Assembly (NCBI RefSeq): GCF_000313135.1
Contig: NW_004457424.1
Location: forward strand, 7,274-47,765
Direction: 5' to 3'
DNA from: Acanthamoeba castellanii str. Neff
Lineage: Eukaryota > Discosea > Longamoebia > Acanthamoebidae
Length of the DNA stretch: 40,492 nucleotides
The notes under the pieces are model-generated. The model searched no databases and was not told the origin of the DNA. It saw only the letters and a program-made list of their open reading frames with translations. Positions 19,661 through 29,539 of this stretch are shown in pieces. Position numbers and translations under genes: made by a program. Every line of letters starts with the position of its first letter. The stretch's first letter is position 1.

Positions 19661-22039
19661 ATGGAACTCGACAACAAATCGCAGAAGAGACCCCGGGAAT
19701 CGGAAGCCGGAGAGGGGATTGAGCAACCAGCGCCATCTTCGGTTGAATCGCAATCGAGTAGCGGAAATAGAATCGATCCCAATCTCAAAAATGAGCCCCT
19801 GAACGAGACCGACCTGCAGGCCTTTGGCCACGTTGTCCACGTTGCCGCGGCGGACAGCGACGACTTCAACGCCGTGACCGTCCTGCGGGTGGTGCTCTTC
19901 CACTCGGCCACCAAGGCCACCGAGGAGCGCGTCATCTCCAAGCGCGCCTTCACCCCGCTCCACATGTCCAAGAGCGCGTGGAAGAAGTTCAACAACAAGC
20001 CCACCACCAAGGAGCTCAAGAAGCGCAAGCTCGAGCACCCGACGGGCGCGCTGCCGCTCATCACCCCCGCTGCTGCTGCTGCCGCGGCCGCCCAGCTCGA
20101 CCTCGACTCCGCCCCGCGGCGGCTGCGTAGAGCCGAAAAGGGTACCGCACACGCCCAACCGCACACGCACCACCGCACACGCGCGACACGACACACACGA
20201 CCAGAACTGACAACAGAAAACGTCTCTGCGTGCAGTCTTGTCCGAGCGCACGCAGAGATTCTTGCTGGTACTGGAGCGACCGCACGACAATCACAACCAG
20301 CAGGCCGTGCTGCGGTACCTGACGCCTCCACGCCCTATGTTTGTGTCGTGCGTGTGCGTGTGCGTGTGCGTGTGCGTGTGCGTGTGCGTGTGCGTGTGCG
20401 TGTGCGGTGTGTGCGTGTGCGGTGGGGGGGGGAACGCTGACTGTTCGTCCGTTCCTTTTGCGCCGAGAACAGGACGGCAGAGTGTCTGGGCATCCAGCAC
20501 GTGTGGATCGTGAAGAACGTGGAGCAGAAGCAGAAGAAGTTCGTCGCCAATCGCAAGATCACGCGGGTGCGGCTTTTCTTTTTCTTCCTTTTCTTCTTTT
20601 TCTTCTTTTTCTTTCGTCGTCGAAGCTGCAGGACCCACACATGAAATACACAGGGCAGCGATGACTGGCTGAGCGTGCGCGAGTTTCAAACCACCACCGA
20701 GTGCCTCATGGCCCTGCGAGAAGACAACCGGTGAGCCTTCGCTTTCGCACGACCGCACAGGCGCATGCACGCACGCACACCAACGACGCAATTCCTGACT
20801 TCGTCCGGTGTTGTGTGTGTGTGTGTGTGTGGTGTGTGTGTGTGTGTGTGTGCACAGACAGGTGTGGGTGACCGATCTGAGCAAGACGGCCATCTGCCTC
20901 GACGAGAAGGTCCAGGTCGACATCCCCGCGAAGGTCGCTCTCGGTAACTAACCACTCACGCCCCTCGCATGCAGCCGTCTCTCTCTCTTGCGTGTCCGAC
21001 CTTACCCCACCCAACTCACTCGCCCTTCTCTCGTGGCAGTGATCGGACGCGAGGCCGACGGCTGCAGCCAAGAGATGCTCGCGGCTGCCGACAAGAGGTC
21101 CGTGTGTACTGTGCGTGTCGTGCGTGTCGTGTGCGCCATGTGCTGTGTGTGAACTCATCTCGGGAATTTTATCACCGTTCACAGGGTGTTCCTGCCGATG
21201 TACGGCTTCTCCGATTCATTCAACCTCAGCGTGGCGACGGCCCTCCTCCTGCAGAGGTGCGTACCGTATGCACGCGCGCGTTGCATTCATCGCCGCACAC
21301 ACCGCACGCACCGCACACACACACACACACACACAGTGTATGGCTGTTCAACTAAAAACGAGTAACACGGGACGTGGCAGGCTCTTCCTGGTGTGTCCCC
21401 AAGCGCGCGGCGACCTGCCCGAGGAGGAGAAGCACCATCTCCGGCTCAAGTGGTACACCCAGCTCGGTACGCTGCCCCCCCCCCAAACACCACATGAGTG
21501 GTCTCACATCAACGACGACGATAACCAACGCTGAAGGTTTACCTGGTTCACGCATTGTATGTGTGTGTGTGTTGTGTTGTGTGTGTTGTGTGTGTTGTGT
21601 GTGTTGTGTGTGTTGTGTGTGTTGTGTGTGTTGTGTGTGTTGTGTGTGTTGTGTGTGTTGTGTGTGTTGTGTGTGTGTGTGTATGTGTGTGTGTGTGTGT
21701 GTGTGGTGTGTGCAGCCAAGGACGACGAGCAACGAAGAAGCGTGTACGCGCAGTGGGTCAACAACCCTCCCGCGCCGCTGGACGATATCAGACCCGACGA
21801 ACGGGTAACGAATTGGTCCCTTTTGCAACATGTTTGCATGGACGGACAACTCATATAAGCGTCTGCGCCCCGCTTCACTGCATCAGGTGCCGATCGTGAT
21901 GAAGAAGGTCATGAAGCGGATCACGCAGAAGGAGGAAGAGGTCCAGAAGGAGTTCCACGAGCGAATGGCCGCCTCCACCTCCTCCTCTACTTCCACTTCC
22001 ACTTCAACCTCCACCTCCACCTCTACAGAACAACAGTAA
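19661..22039 (+). CDS. SpoU/TrmH-family RNA ribose 2'-O-methyltransferase
   Basis: Ten exons close to 424 residues: 19661-20141, 20236-20314, 20473-20566, 20654-20730, 20858-20943, 21040-21097, 21185-21256, 21381-21466, 21716-21804, 21887-22039. The SPOUT fold motifs appear in order. Motif 1 is LVLERPHDNHNQQAVLRTAE with GIQHVWIV, including the conserved Asn and the catalytic-type Arg. Motif 2 is LVIGREADGCSQEM. Motif 3 is FLPMYGFSDSFNLSVATALL, which forms the knotted SAM site. The domain order resembles TrmH, which makes Gm18 in tRNA. An N-terminal extension of about 160 residues (KRPRES, KKRKLEHP, poly-Ala) suggests nuclear or nucleolar targeting. The tail is a Ser/Thr run. The motif 1 junction was set at donor 20315 because it restores the family motif exactly. 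Confidence 0.87.
20351..20404. repeat. (CGTGTG)9 microsatellite in an intron
   Basis: Nine perfect CGTGTG units lie in the second intron of the methyltransferase gene. The tract is alternating purine-pyrimidine, of the kind able to adopt Z-DNA. Confidence 0.93.
21561..21712. repeat. TGTGTGTTG nonamer array with flanking (GT)n in an intron
   Basis: About ten copies of a nine-base unit (TGTGTGTTG) run into a plain GT tract just before the acceptor at 21715 in the methyltransferase gene. The tract is pure G/T on the coding strand with only one A, so it could serve as an extended polypyrimidine-like or repeat-expansion site. Confidence 0.9.
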
Positions 22040-22130
22040 ACTCTTTCGTATTTATCAAAAGCAAAATTGTTTGTAGTTTGATGGGTGGTGATGATGGCGA
22101 TGGTGGTGGTGATGATGATGATGATGATGA

Positions 22131-25088
22131 TCAGGCGGTCTTGGTGAACTTGTTGAAGACCTTGGCGAGGGTGTCGCGCGACTCCCACCACGGGAGGATG
22201 ATGATGATGGTGCCGGCCACGACGCCCCACGTCAGCGACAGGGTCACCCAGCCGTAGAAGAAGGTCTTGGAGAAGACATAGCCGGAGAGGACCAGCGGCG
22301 CCGGCCAGGCGATGACCAGCACCGACGCCAGCACCGACCCGCCGATGATGCTCACCTTCAGCGCCTTCTTCAACATCTCGTCGTTGTCCTCTTCGCTCGC
22401 CGCCGCCACCGCCGCCTCGAGCTCCGCTTCGTCGTCCACCGACTCAGTCATCTTCTTGTTCTTGTTCTTGTTCTTCTGGTCGTAGAGCAGGTGGACCTTC
22501 TCGCCGTCTTCGTCCTCCTCATCAACCATGACGTCATCGTGGTGGCCGTCGTGGTGGTGGTGCTTGTCTTCGACCAGGGCGATGGAGTCGCGCATGAGAC
22601 TGAAGTCAAAGTTGTCGGGCCTGACGAGGGAGACGATGAGGCAGATGAGGCCGCCGCTCACGATCGACGTCAGGTTGCCCGCCAGGAAGGGCTCGTTGTG
22701 GGCCGTCGTCTCCAGCGTGACCTCGCCGTACATGACCCCCGCCGTGAGCAGCCACGCCGCAATACCCAGCAGCATCCCTGTCGTTTGTGTTGGTTGGCGT
22801 GGTTGTAATGTGGTTTGTTGTAGTTGTGAGTGTTGCTCGCGCGCGTGTGTGTTGACGGACCTACGATGGCGCCGACGACTGAAGCGATCTCGCTCATCTT
22901 GCCCCACAGCACAAGCATAGAAATGGGAATCACTGCGCGGTGCGCGGAGAAGATGATGAAGAAGACGTAAAAAAAAGAACTGTGAGTCGTGTGCACAAAA
23001 CGAGCGACAGAGGCCTTGAGTGGGTACCGGCGGAGCCGATGAGGATGCCGGTGAGCATGTAGACGTAGCCCAAGCTGAACCCAAAGTGGACCAGCACGAG
23101 GGCCAGGAGACTGCTGAACACGCCGTAGCCCACGATGGACCCCCGGATCACCTGTTGCGGCGCAAGCCACTCTCAGCCCAATCCTTGGGCTTCCAACCAA
23201 GAAGAAGCTTGGGCGGTACCAGCAGCGTCGCCGTCGGCGAGGCCTCGGGCCTGATGTAAGAGCGGAAAATGTCGAACGTGATCAACGACGACACGGCCAT
23301 GCACTCGGCCGCACCTGTTGACGACACCCGCCCACCCGCACGCACACATACGACACACACAACGCGAAAGGTCAACACTGATGGTGGTCGGTACAGGAGG
23401 CGAACGATGAGGTGACCGCGGTCGGGCGCACCAGTGGAGACGACGGCCATGAAGAGCATAAGCAGGAAGCCGAGGGCGCCGGCCTTGCCCAGCAGGAGCT
23501 CCACCACGAGCGGACCCACGATTCCCTGCCGCACCTTGTACTCGGGGAGCTCGAGGCCGAGCGCGACGCCGGCTAGACCGAGCGAGGTGGCCAGGGTGAA
23601 GGGGATGGCGAACCACACCAGGCCCCCCAGCAGGAAGGCCTTGACCGCAGCAGACGGCTTGGAGGCGATGGCGCTCTGCCAGTAGCTCTGATCCACGAAC
23701 ACCGTACCGAAGTTGACCACAATGTTGATGATTCCAAAGAATCCTTTCGGTGTGTGTCGTGTCGTGTCGTGTCGTGTCGTGTCGTGTCGTGTCGTGTCGT
23801 GTCGTGTGTCAGAACACAGACTAATACGCGGAGGGGGAGGTCATAGCGTACCTCCTTCGAGGGAGGCCATGGTGAGGTAGGAGCCGCCGGCGTTGCCGAT
23901 GACCGGCGTGTGGGCGGTGACGGCGGCCAGCCGGTCGTAGATGCCCGAAGGCCCGCCCAGCACGTTGTCGGTGAGGTACAGCGTGAACGTGATGACCAGC
24001 AGCAGCACGAACACGAACGCCGTGTTCATGTACGCCGCCAGGAAGGCCGCTCTGTTGATCCAGGTCATGAATACAATGATGAAGATCGACGATGGTGGTG
24101 TTGATGGAGGTGACGGAGGTTGTAGTGCAGTACCTCAGGCCTCCCATCATGGTGTAGATGATCACGCCGACAGGAATGAGCGCGGCGGCGGCCCACACAT
24201 GCATGCCGGTGAACTGGTGCACGGCCGCGGCGCCTCCGAGCAACAACATCTGCGTCACCAGGAGGTTGGTCAGGAAGGCAAAACCCAGGAACACCTTGTG
24301 CGCCAGATTGGTCCCGAATCTGTAGTTGGGCGCGAGGGTGGGTGGATGTAAGTCAGTCGACTGTCTGCCCACCACACGGCTGATACCATCACCCATCACG
24401 TCGCACCTGGCCTTGATGATCTCGGGGAACGTGTGGGCGTTGGGCGCCTTTCGCTTCACGCTGATGGCCACAATGCCGAACAGTAGCACCTAAGGTTACG
24501 CCACGAAGAGGGAAGAGAAGAGAAGAGGTTGGTGTGACATTCGGAGGTATTGGGCAGACTTGCTTTGAGTGACGTGGCGGAGAGCAGTACCTGCACTGTG
24601 GCGCCGGCGGCGTACCTGCAAGGGGGTGAGACCCACAGCCGAGGACGACGCATGATGAACGCGTCAGCGGTGAACTAGAAGGAGAGGAAAAGAAGGAATG
24701 GAGTTGCGCACCAGAACGAGCCGCTGATGCCGTAGAGGTAGGCAACCGACGTGGACTGCAGGATTGTAGCTGCCCACGTCCACTGCGACACCAACACGGA
24801 CGCTGCGCGCCAACAACACGCAACAATCCAATGTTATTATTGTCTCGCTACTCGCTGCATGCGACCTCGTGTAGCCGCAGAGTCTGTTGGTGAGTACATA
24901 CCCATGAGGCCGGTTTTAACGTTGCGGTCTGCTGTGCTGAACCCCTCGGCGGTGGCCTGTGTCTTGCCGTCCACGCTCGACACGAGGTGGACCAGCCCGG
25001 CCGTTATCACGGCCAGCAGGCCGCCAAAGCCGAGCACCACCAGATAGCCCACGTAGACCGGCAGGAAGAACACGTCGTCCACTGCCAT
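22131..25088 (-). CDS. DUR3: DUR3-type urea symporter (sodium:solute symporter family)
   Basis: Eleven exons close to 673 residues: 24902-25088, 24712-24802, 24591-24615, 24407-24489, 24134-24319, 23852-24051, 23432-23743, 23220-23314, 23028-23151, 22861-22932, 22131-22777. The hallmark DUR3 stretches are present: [70 protein letters not shown] and [19 protein letters not shown]. About 14 or 15 membrane helices are visible. DUR3 proteins import urea with a cation at the plasma membrane and feed nitrogen assimilation. A cytosolic loop near residues 545-600 is unusual: His-rich (KHHHHDGHH), then acidic, then Lys/Asn-rich. Exon 3 is only 25 nt. The SLC14-type transporter gene lies upstream on the same strand. 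Confidence 0.92.
23756..23805. repeat. (GTCGT)10 pentamer repeat in an intron
   Basis: Ten perfect GTCGT units lie in the intron between the sixth and seventh exons of the DUR3-type gene. Confidence 0.93.
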
Positions 25089-25513
25089 CTTTTGCTATAT
25101 TATCCTTTCACTGTTGCGCCTTGTGAGCGCCGGCCTGTCCCCCCTTCCACAACGCTCTGCCTTCCTCTTCTTCCACTTCTACACCAAACCAAGAAGAAGC
25201 GCCAGCCACCCACGGAGTTCGAGGCTGGAAGCTTGCAAGCTCTAAGAAGGCGGTCCACCATGCCGCTTGACCAAACTTGGCTCTCCATCTTGTTCATCTC
25301 CTGCTTTTGGCGCCAACGCACAAAGTTCCTTGTTCTGGAAGTTCGACTGTCGACAAAAAAAGCTGACGTCAGCCGGGACCATAAAGATGAATATATAAAT
25401 GTATATTTCGACCGTGAACATGGTAGCAAGGTGGGGCCTGACAGCTGTTGGACGTATCATGTATTGTGAGAGTGAAGAGGGAGAGGAGGATAGAAGAAAA
25501 GAAGGGAGGGCTC
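25089..25513. other. Intergenic region between the two urea transporter genes
   Basis: This region carries the 3' end of the SLC14-type gene and the promoter of the DUR3-type gene, both on the minus strand. It contains an A+T-rich stretch (atgaatatataaatgtatat, about 25386-25405) and a bZIP-type palindrome at 25362-25373. No additional gene was found. Confidence 0.55.
25362..25373. promoter_or_regulatory. CRE-like palindrome upstream of the DUR3-type gene
   Basis: GCTGACGTCAGC is a perfect 12-nt palindrome with the core TGACGTCA, the consensus for ATF/CREB-type bZIP factors. It lies about 275 bp upstream of the DUR3-type ATG. Function is inferred only from the sequence and position. Confidence 0.35.
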
Positions 25514-27786
25514 TTAGTTGATGGTTCCGATGTTCTCGACAGAGTTGAGGAACGGGAGCGGGCCGTTGAGGATGTTGTAGAGGCCTCGACTTCGCTGCCA
25601 CCTCTTGCACAGGTGCTCCTCGGGCACGGTGACCTCTGGCAAGGGAATGGGCTCCTGCATTTAAGAGAGTTGATGATGAACGATGAGCTAGAGTTGCCAG
25701 ACAAGCCAGTTGATGATGATGAGAGAGGGTTCGTACAAAGTCAGGCAGGCTCTTTCCGATGCCCACGACCACCATGGTCGCAAAGCAGAAGGGGAAGGTG
25801 AAGGCCGGTATGCTGATCATGGCAAGGTGTCGTCAGCGTCAGATGTAAAGGCAGTAGGTGAAGAGAGCAGTACCCCCAAGGGGCCAAGGCCACTTTGAAA
25901 AAGCCAAAGAGGAGCGAACAGAAGCCGGCGTTGATGACGGTCATGACCAGTGTCTTGACGGTCGGGTAGTAGAACATACCCTGGATTGGCACGTGAAGAA
26001 ATGGGCGTCAGACCTTGCAAGGCGCTCACACAGAGGAAAAGGCCAAGCACCAACGTACCCCGACGGCGATTGCGCCAAGCACGGGGTTATAGCCCCACAG
26101 TCCGGCTTCAATGCCAGCGGCGTCGGCGCCGACGGCGAATCCAACCAGCACGCCGATGCCTGTTGCGAGGCAACACCGCAATCAAATCAGGTTCGAAGAG
26201 AGATGGAGCGGAGGAGGGGAGAGGTACTGGAGCCCAGCACGGCCATCATGGCAGCGATGGGCGAGCAGGCCGCCAAGGCGAGGGTCATGATAACGCCGCT
26301 GGCGGTGCTGCCGGCGAACATCACTTGACCGACGCCCTTGAACACGGCCTCGAACACTGCTTGGGTGTCCCAGTCGAAACCGGGCGAGGCCTAGAGAAGG
26401 ATGGGCCATAAGCAGACGGAGAACACGAAAGGGCAAAGGGCACTCTGCCGTACCGCGGTGGGGAGCGATGGAGTGAACATCGCCAACGGGAAATAGCTGA
26501 ACTGCAGAGAACTGAAACGGACAACACGAGTTTGAGCACGGCGTGGCCTCTTATAAGAGGGTGCCAAGTGGGAGGGATACGCAATGAAAAAGATGGTAGC
26601 GGTGAAGTTGAAGGCGAAAGTGAAGGGTGGAATGTTCCAAGTGCCGACCATGATGTTGCCCAGGAACATCCAGATGAGCTGCACCAATGGGTCAGTCTTC
26701 TTATCCATACCATGAATGAGTGCGGCCCACGTACCACGGAGATGCAGGCATAAGGAACGATGATGATAAGAGTGGGAATATCCCACTCATCCTTCATGAA
26801 TGTCACAATCGCAGCACCCACCAAGATGCCGTTGTAGCCCGTCAATCCTGTTAACGCAATGTAAGGCAAGGAAGTGGGACAGGGGGAACAAGAAGCTTGA
26901 TTCTACCTGCGCGCCTGGCTCCAATGTCCACTCCGATCTGAGCTGCAAACCCAGTCGCCGAGAACAAGCCTGCAGAGCCAGTGTGTCAGGTCGAGAGTGG
27001 AGAGGTACACTCATGAAGGACAGACAAACCTATAAGGCAGCCAACTGCCAGCAATGGCTTTTCAATCACCAGACCAATCAACAAGATGAGGCCCGAGATG
27101 GGGTTGTTCATGAAGTACACCTGGTAGTGGCCAGTGGTGAGCCAGCTGGAGAGAAAAATGGAGCTCGAGGGTGGGTGAGAGTACCTGGCCACACCCGCGG
27201 AGAGTGTAATCCAGAAAGTCGAGCGGCCCAAAGGCTTTTACGAGGTTCGACCACTCGGGCATTGTTCCTGTGTAGTGGATGAGCTCTTGCTCTCCAACGA
27301 TGAAGATATGCGGGGGGGGGATTTGAGTAGAGATGTACCGAGGTAGTAGTTGCCTCCGCATCCCTTACCCCTTACTCTAGCCGCCACGGCTGCCTTCTTG
27401 CTGCCGCTTTCCATCGCAGCGAAGCTCAAGTCATCATCCTCCTCCTCGATGTAGTCCTCTTCTTCCACTTCGACGTGTATCTCCCTAGGCGCTCTTCCGC
27501 CGCCGCCGCCGCCGCCGCTGCTGTTGTTGTTCATCCCCCCAGCAGTCTTCGTCGTACCGCGTCTGGTCTGGCCTAGCCCATCTCCGCTACTCGTAACTCG
27601 GGTGAGGGTGGGCGACCGCCGCTGCTGGGTTTGTTGCTGTTGCTGTACTGGTTGGCGCTGCTGTTGTTGTTGACGTTGCTGCTGTTGGCGTGGTGGTGGA
27701 TGATGCTCCACCATGTCATCTTCCTCCTCCTCGCCAACGCCCACGAACTTCGACTCCTCTTCGCCTAGTCCTTCCTCTACCTCCAT
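25514..27786 (-). CDS. SLC14-type urea transporter (UT channel family)
   Basis: Twelve exons close to 513 residues: 27339-27786, 27185-27267, 27030-27120, 26907-26969, 26735-26847, 26581-26678, 26454-26511, 26228-26390, 26059-26159, 25874-25980, 25737-25812, 25514-25654. After a 150-residue acidic, Gln-rich and Gly-rich N-terminus, the channel core shows the duplicated UT signature. The first half has LRGCGQVYFMNNPISGLI and GLTGYNGILVGAA. The second half has FKGVGQVMFAGSTASGVI, CSPIAAMMAVLGSS, GLWGYNPVLGAIAVGGMF and PAFTFPFCFATMVVVG. The end (LPEVTVPEEH) matches the mammalian UT-B end (LSKVTYPEEN). UT proteins are trimeric passive urea channels. Splice choices at exons 2-3 were decided by this match. 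The polyQ-rich cytosolic N-terminus is unusual for the family. Confidence 0.93.
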
Positions 27787-28090
27787 TCCTCTTCTTGCTG
27801 CGTCCTTCTAGAAGTGCTTCACGGGGTAATGCTGTTCCTCTCGCCACCGCGTAGCGACTCCCCTGCTACGACCGTTGGCCTTCTACCCCCCACAACAGCT
27901 TCAACGGTCAGAAGGCACGCGAAAACAGTAAAAAAGGAAATCAAAACGAAACCAAAAACGAAACAAAAACGAAACGAAACGAACTCGCTAGCTCGGGCCG
28001 AGCGGGTTGGGCGCTCATCATCGGCAAGGGGCAGCAGTAGGAGAAGTGAAGTGGGTACTCATTTTATGGGCGAGGGCTGGGGTTCGCCCT
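27787..28090. other. Upstream region of the SLC14-type gene with CGAAAC repeats
   Basis: This separates the transporter start from the stop of the FIT-like gene, both on the minus strand. Between 27940 and 27985 the motif ACGAAAC recurs five times, with A-rich spacers. No coding sequence is supported. Confidence 0.5.
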
Positions 28091-29339
28091 TCACTCGTGC
28101 TTGTTTTTGTTGGTTGGCGCGGAGCGAAGTGCGAGCATGATGACCTGGGACAGGAGGGAGGAGAGCGAGGAGTAGAACGCGCCGAGGCTGGCGGCCAAGA
28201 GCATCTGGCGAGGCGAGTGATAGCCATATCGGTATGTGTAGACGAGCTGAATGCTGAGGCTGACCGCGACCACGAGCCCCAGCGCGAAGCCGATCCATTC
28301 CCAGGCGTGTGGCTTGATTTCCTCGATGCTGGTCAGCTCGCGGCGCAGCGCGTCGAGTTCATCAGGCTGCTCGACCGCTGGTATGACCGAACACCGCAAA
28401 CCAAGGTCAGATTGTATCGTTGGTTTGGCGCCTTGAGGGCGGCAGTGTACCCGAACCAGCGCTTTCGACTGGTGGCAGTACGCTCGCGCTGCTAATGTGT
28501 GAGGACGGCGAAGAAAAGTTGAAGGTCTCCGAACGCTGTCCGCTCATCTTGGCCTTCTTCCAACGCAACGCGGGCTTCGCCTGAGTAGTGAAATCAATGG
28601 TCAGCACACACCAACACCTAAGAGTAACAGGGTGCGACTTGCCTGGTGAACTGCGATCTCGTGGATGAGGTGCATGTAGTAATAGTAAAGAGCGCACAGT
28701 GCCCACACGGCGTAGAACGCGTGGCCGGAGATTCCATTAGCGTGCGTGGTGTGGCACTCGAAGTCATCGGAGCGCATCTTGAGCTCCTCGACAGCTGTCA
28801 AGGCCACAAAGTAGCCACCGACGACCAGCACCATGCTCCCCACGAGTCCTGCACCACGAAGTACAGCACGTAAGCGGCTGCGAGCGTGCGTGTCGTGCGG
28901 CGCACGTACCTGCTTTGTTTGGGGAGAAGTACAGCAGAGCAGCCCAGATAGCGCCGAGCACCAACCGAAACTCCCAAAAGAAGAGGAACTCTCTTATGCC
29001 CTTGGGCAGCCACGGCCCGCCCTCCTGCAGCTCCACATTATCGGGGTTGAGGTGGCGCGTGTAGGGGGCCAGCTGGCAAGTCTCGATGGCCGTCTAACGT
29101 TCGGGCGAAGCACGAGCGTGAGAAGGCGCGTGCGACGGACCACAACGAACATTGCCACTGCCCACGCTGCACAGCACCACCTTTGTGGGGGGGGGTACCG
29201 GGTGCAGCTGCGCACTGGCAAAATAAACGAGGTAGAGCCCGCATCCTAGCAGAAAAAAGTGTAGCGGTATTGTGCAGAGCGAGGACGCTGCGGGCGTCGT
29301 CCAGTCTCGTTTCCGCGTCCCTCGCCACAACGGACCCAT
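28091..29339 (-). CDS. FIT/Scs3-like acyl-CoA diphosphatase (fat storage-inducing membrane protein)
   Basis: Five exons close to 315 residues: 29199-29339, 28910-29093, 28643-28848, 28451-28580, 28091-28377. Six hydrophobic helices are likely, including LHFFLLGCGLYLVYF, LVLGAIWAALLYF, VGSMVLVVGGYFVAL and IGFALGLVVAVSLSIQLVY. The FIT-family active-site pattern is suggested by FECH, then NGISGHAFY with the first catalytic His, and IKPHAWEWIGFALGL with the second. FIT2 and yeast Scs3 work in the ER, hydrolysing acyl-CoA and supporting lipid-droplet budding. The match is by motif and topology, not by overall identity, so another His-dependent lipid phosphatase family is possible. The region between the two motifs carries a Ser-rich insert (exon 4). 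The third intron is a clean GC-AG intron (CAG then gcaagt). Confidence 0.62.
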
Positions 29340-29539
29340 GGTGCTGTGTGGTGGTGGTCTGTTTATTTTTCATTTCTTTCGATTTTTCCAACATCGGTCG
29401 ACAACTAATCGTACTGACTGTTTCCAAGGGACTGTACTGGGAGGTAGGCAACGGACAAGAACTACAGAGGCAGCCTCCATCCATCCGGCCTTCTCACCAA
29501 ACGCCAGTCCGTGGAGCATCTTCATCGAATCAAGGCAAC

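Noticed and set aside
21555..21899. Open frames encoding Cys-Val or Thr-His repeats.
   Set aside because: They are translations of GT/GTT microsatellite in an intron.
22131..22777. Reading the charged, His-rich part as a separate gene or a frameshift.
   Set aside because: The frame is continuous from membrane helices before it to helices after it, so it is a loop of the same transporter.
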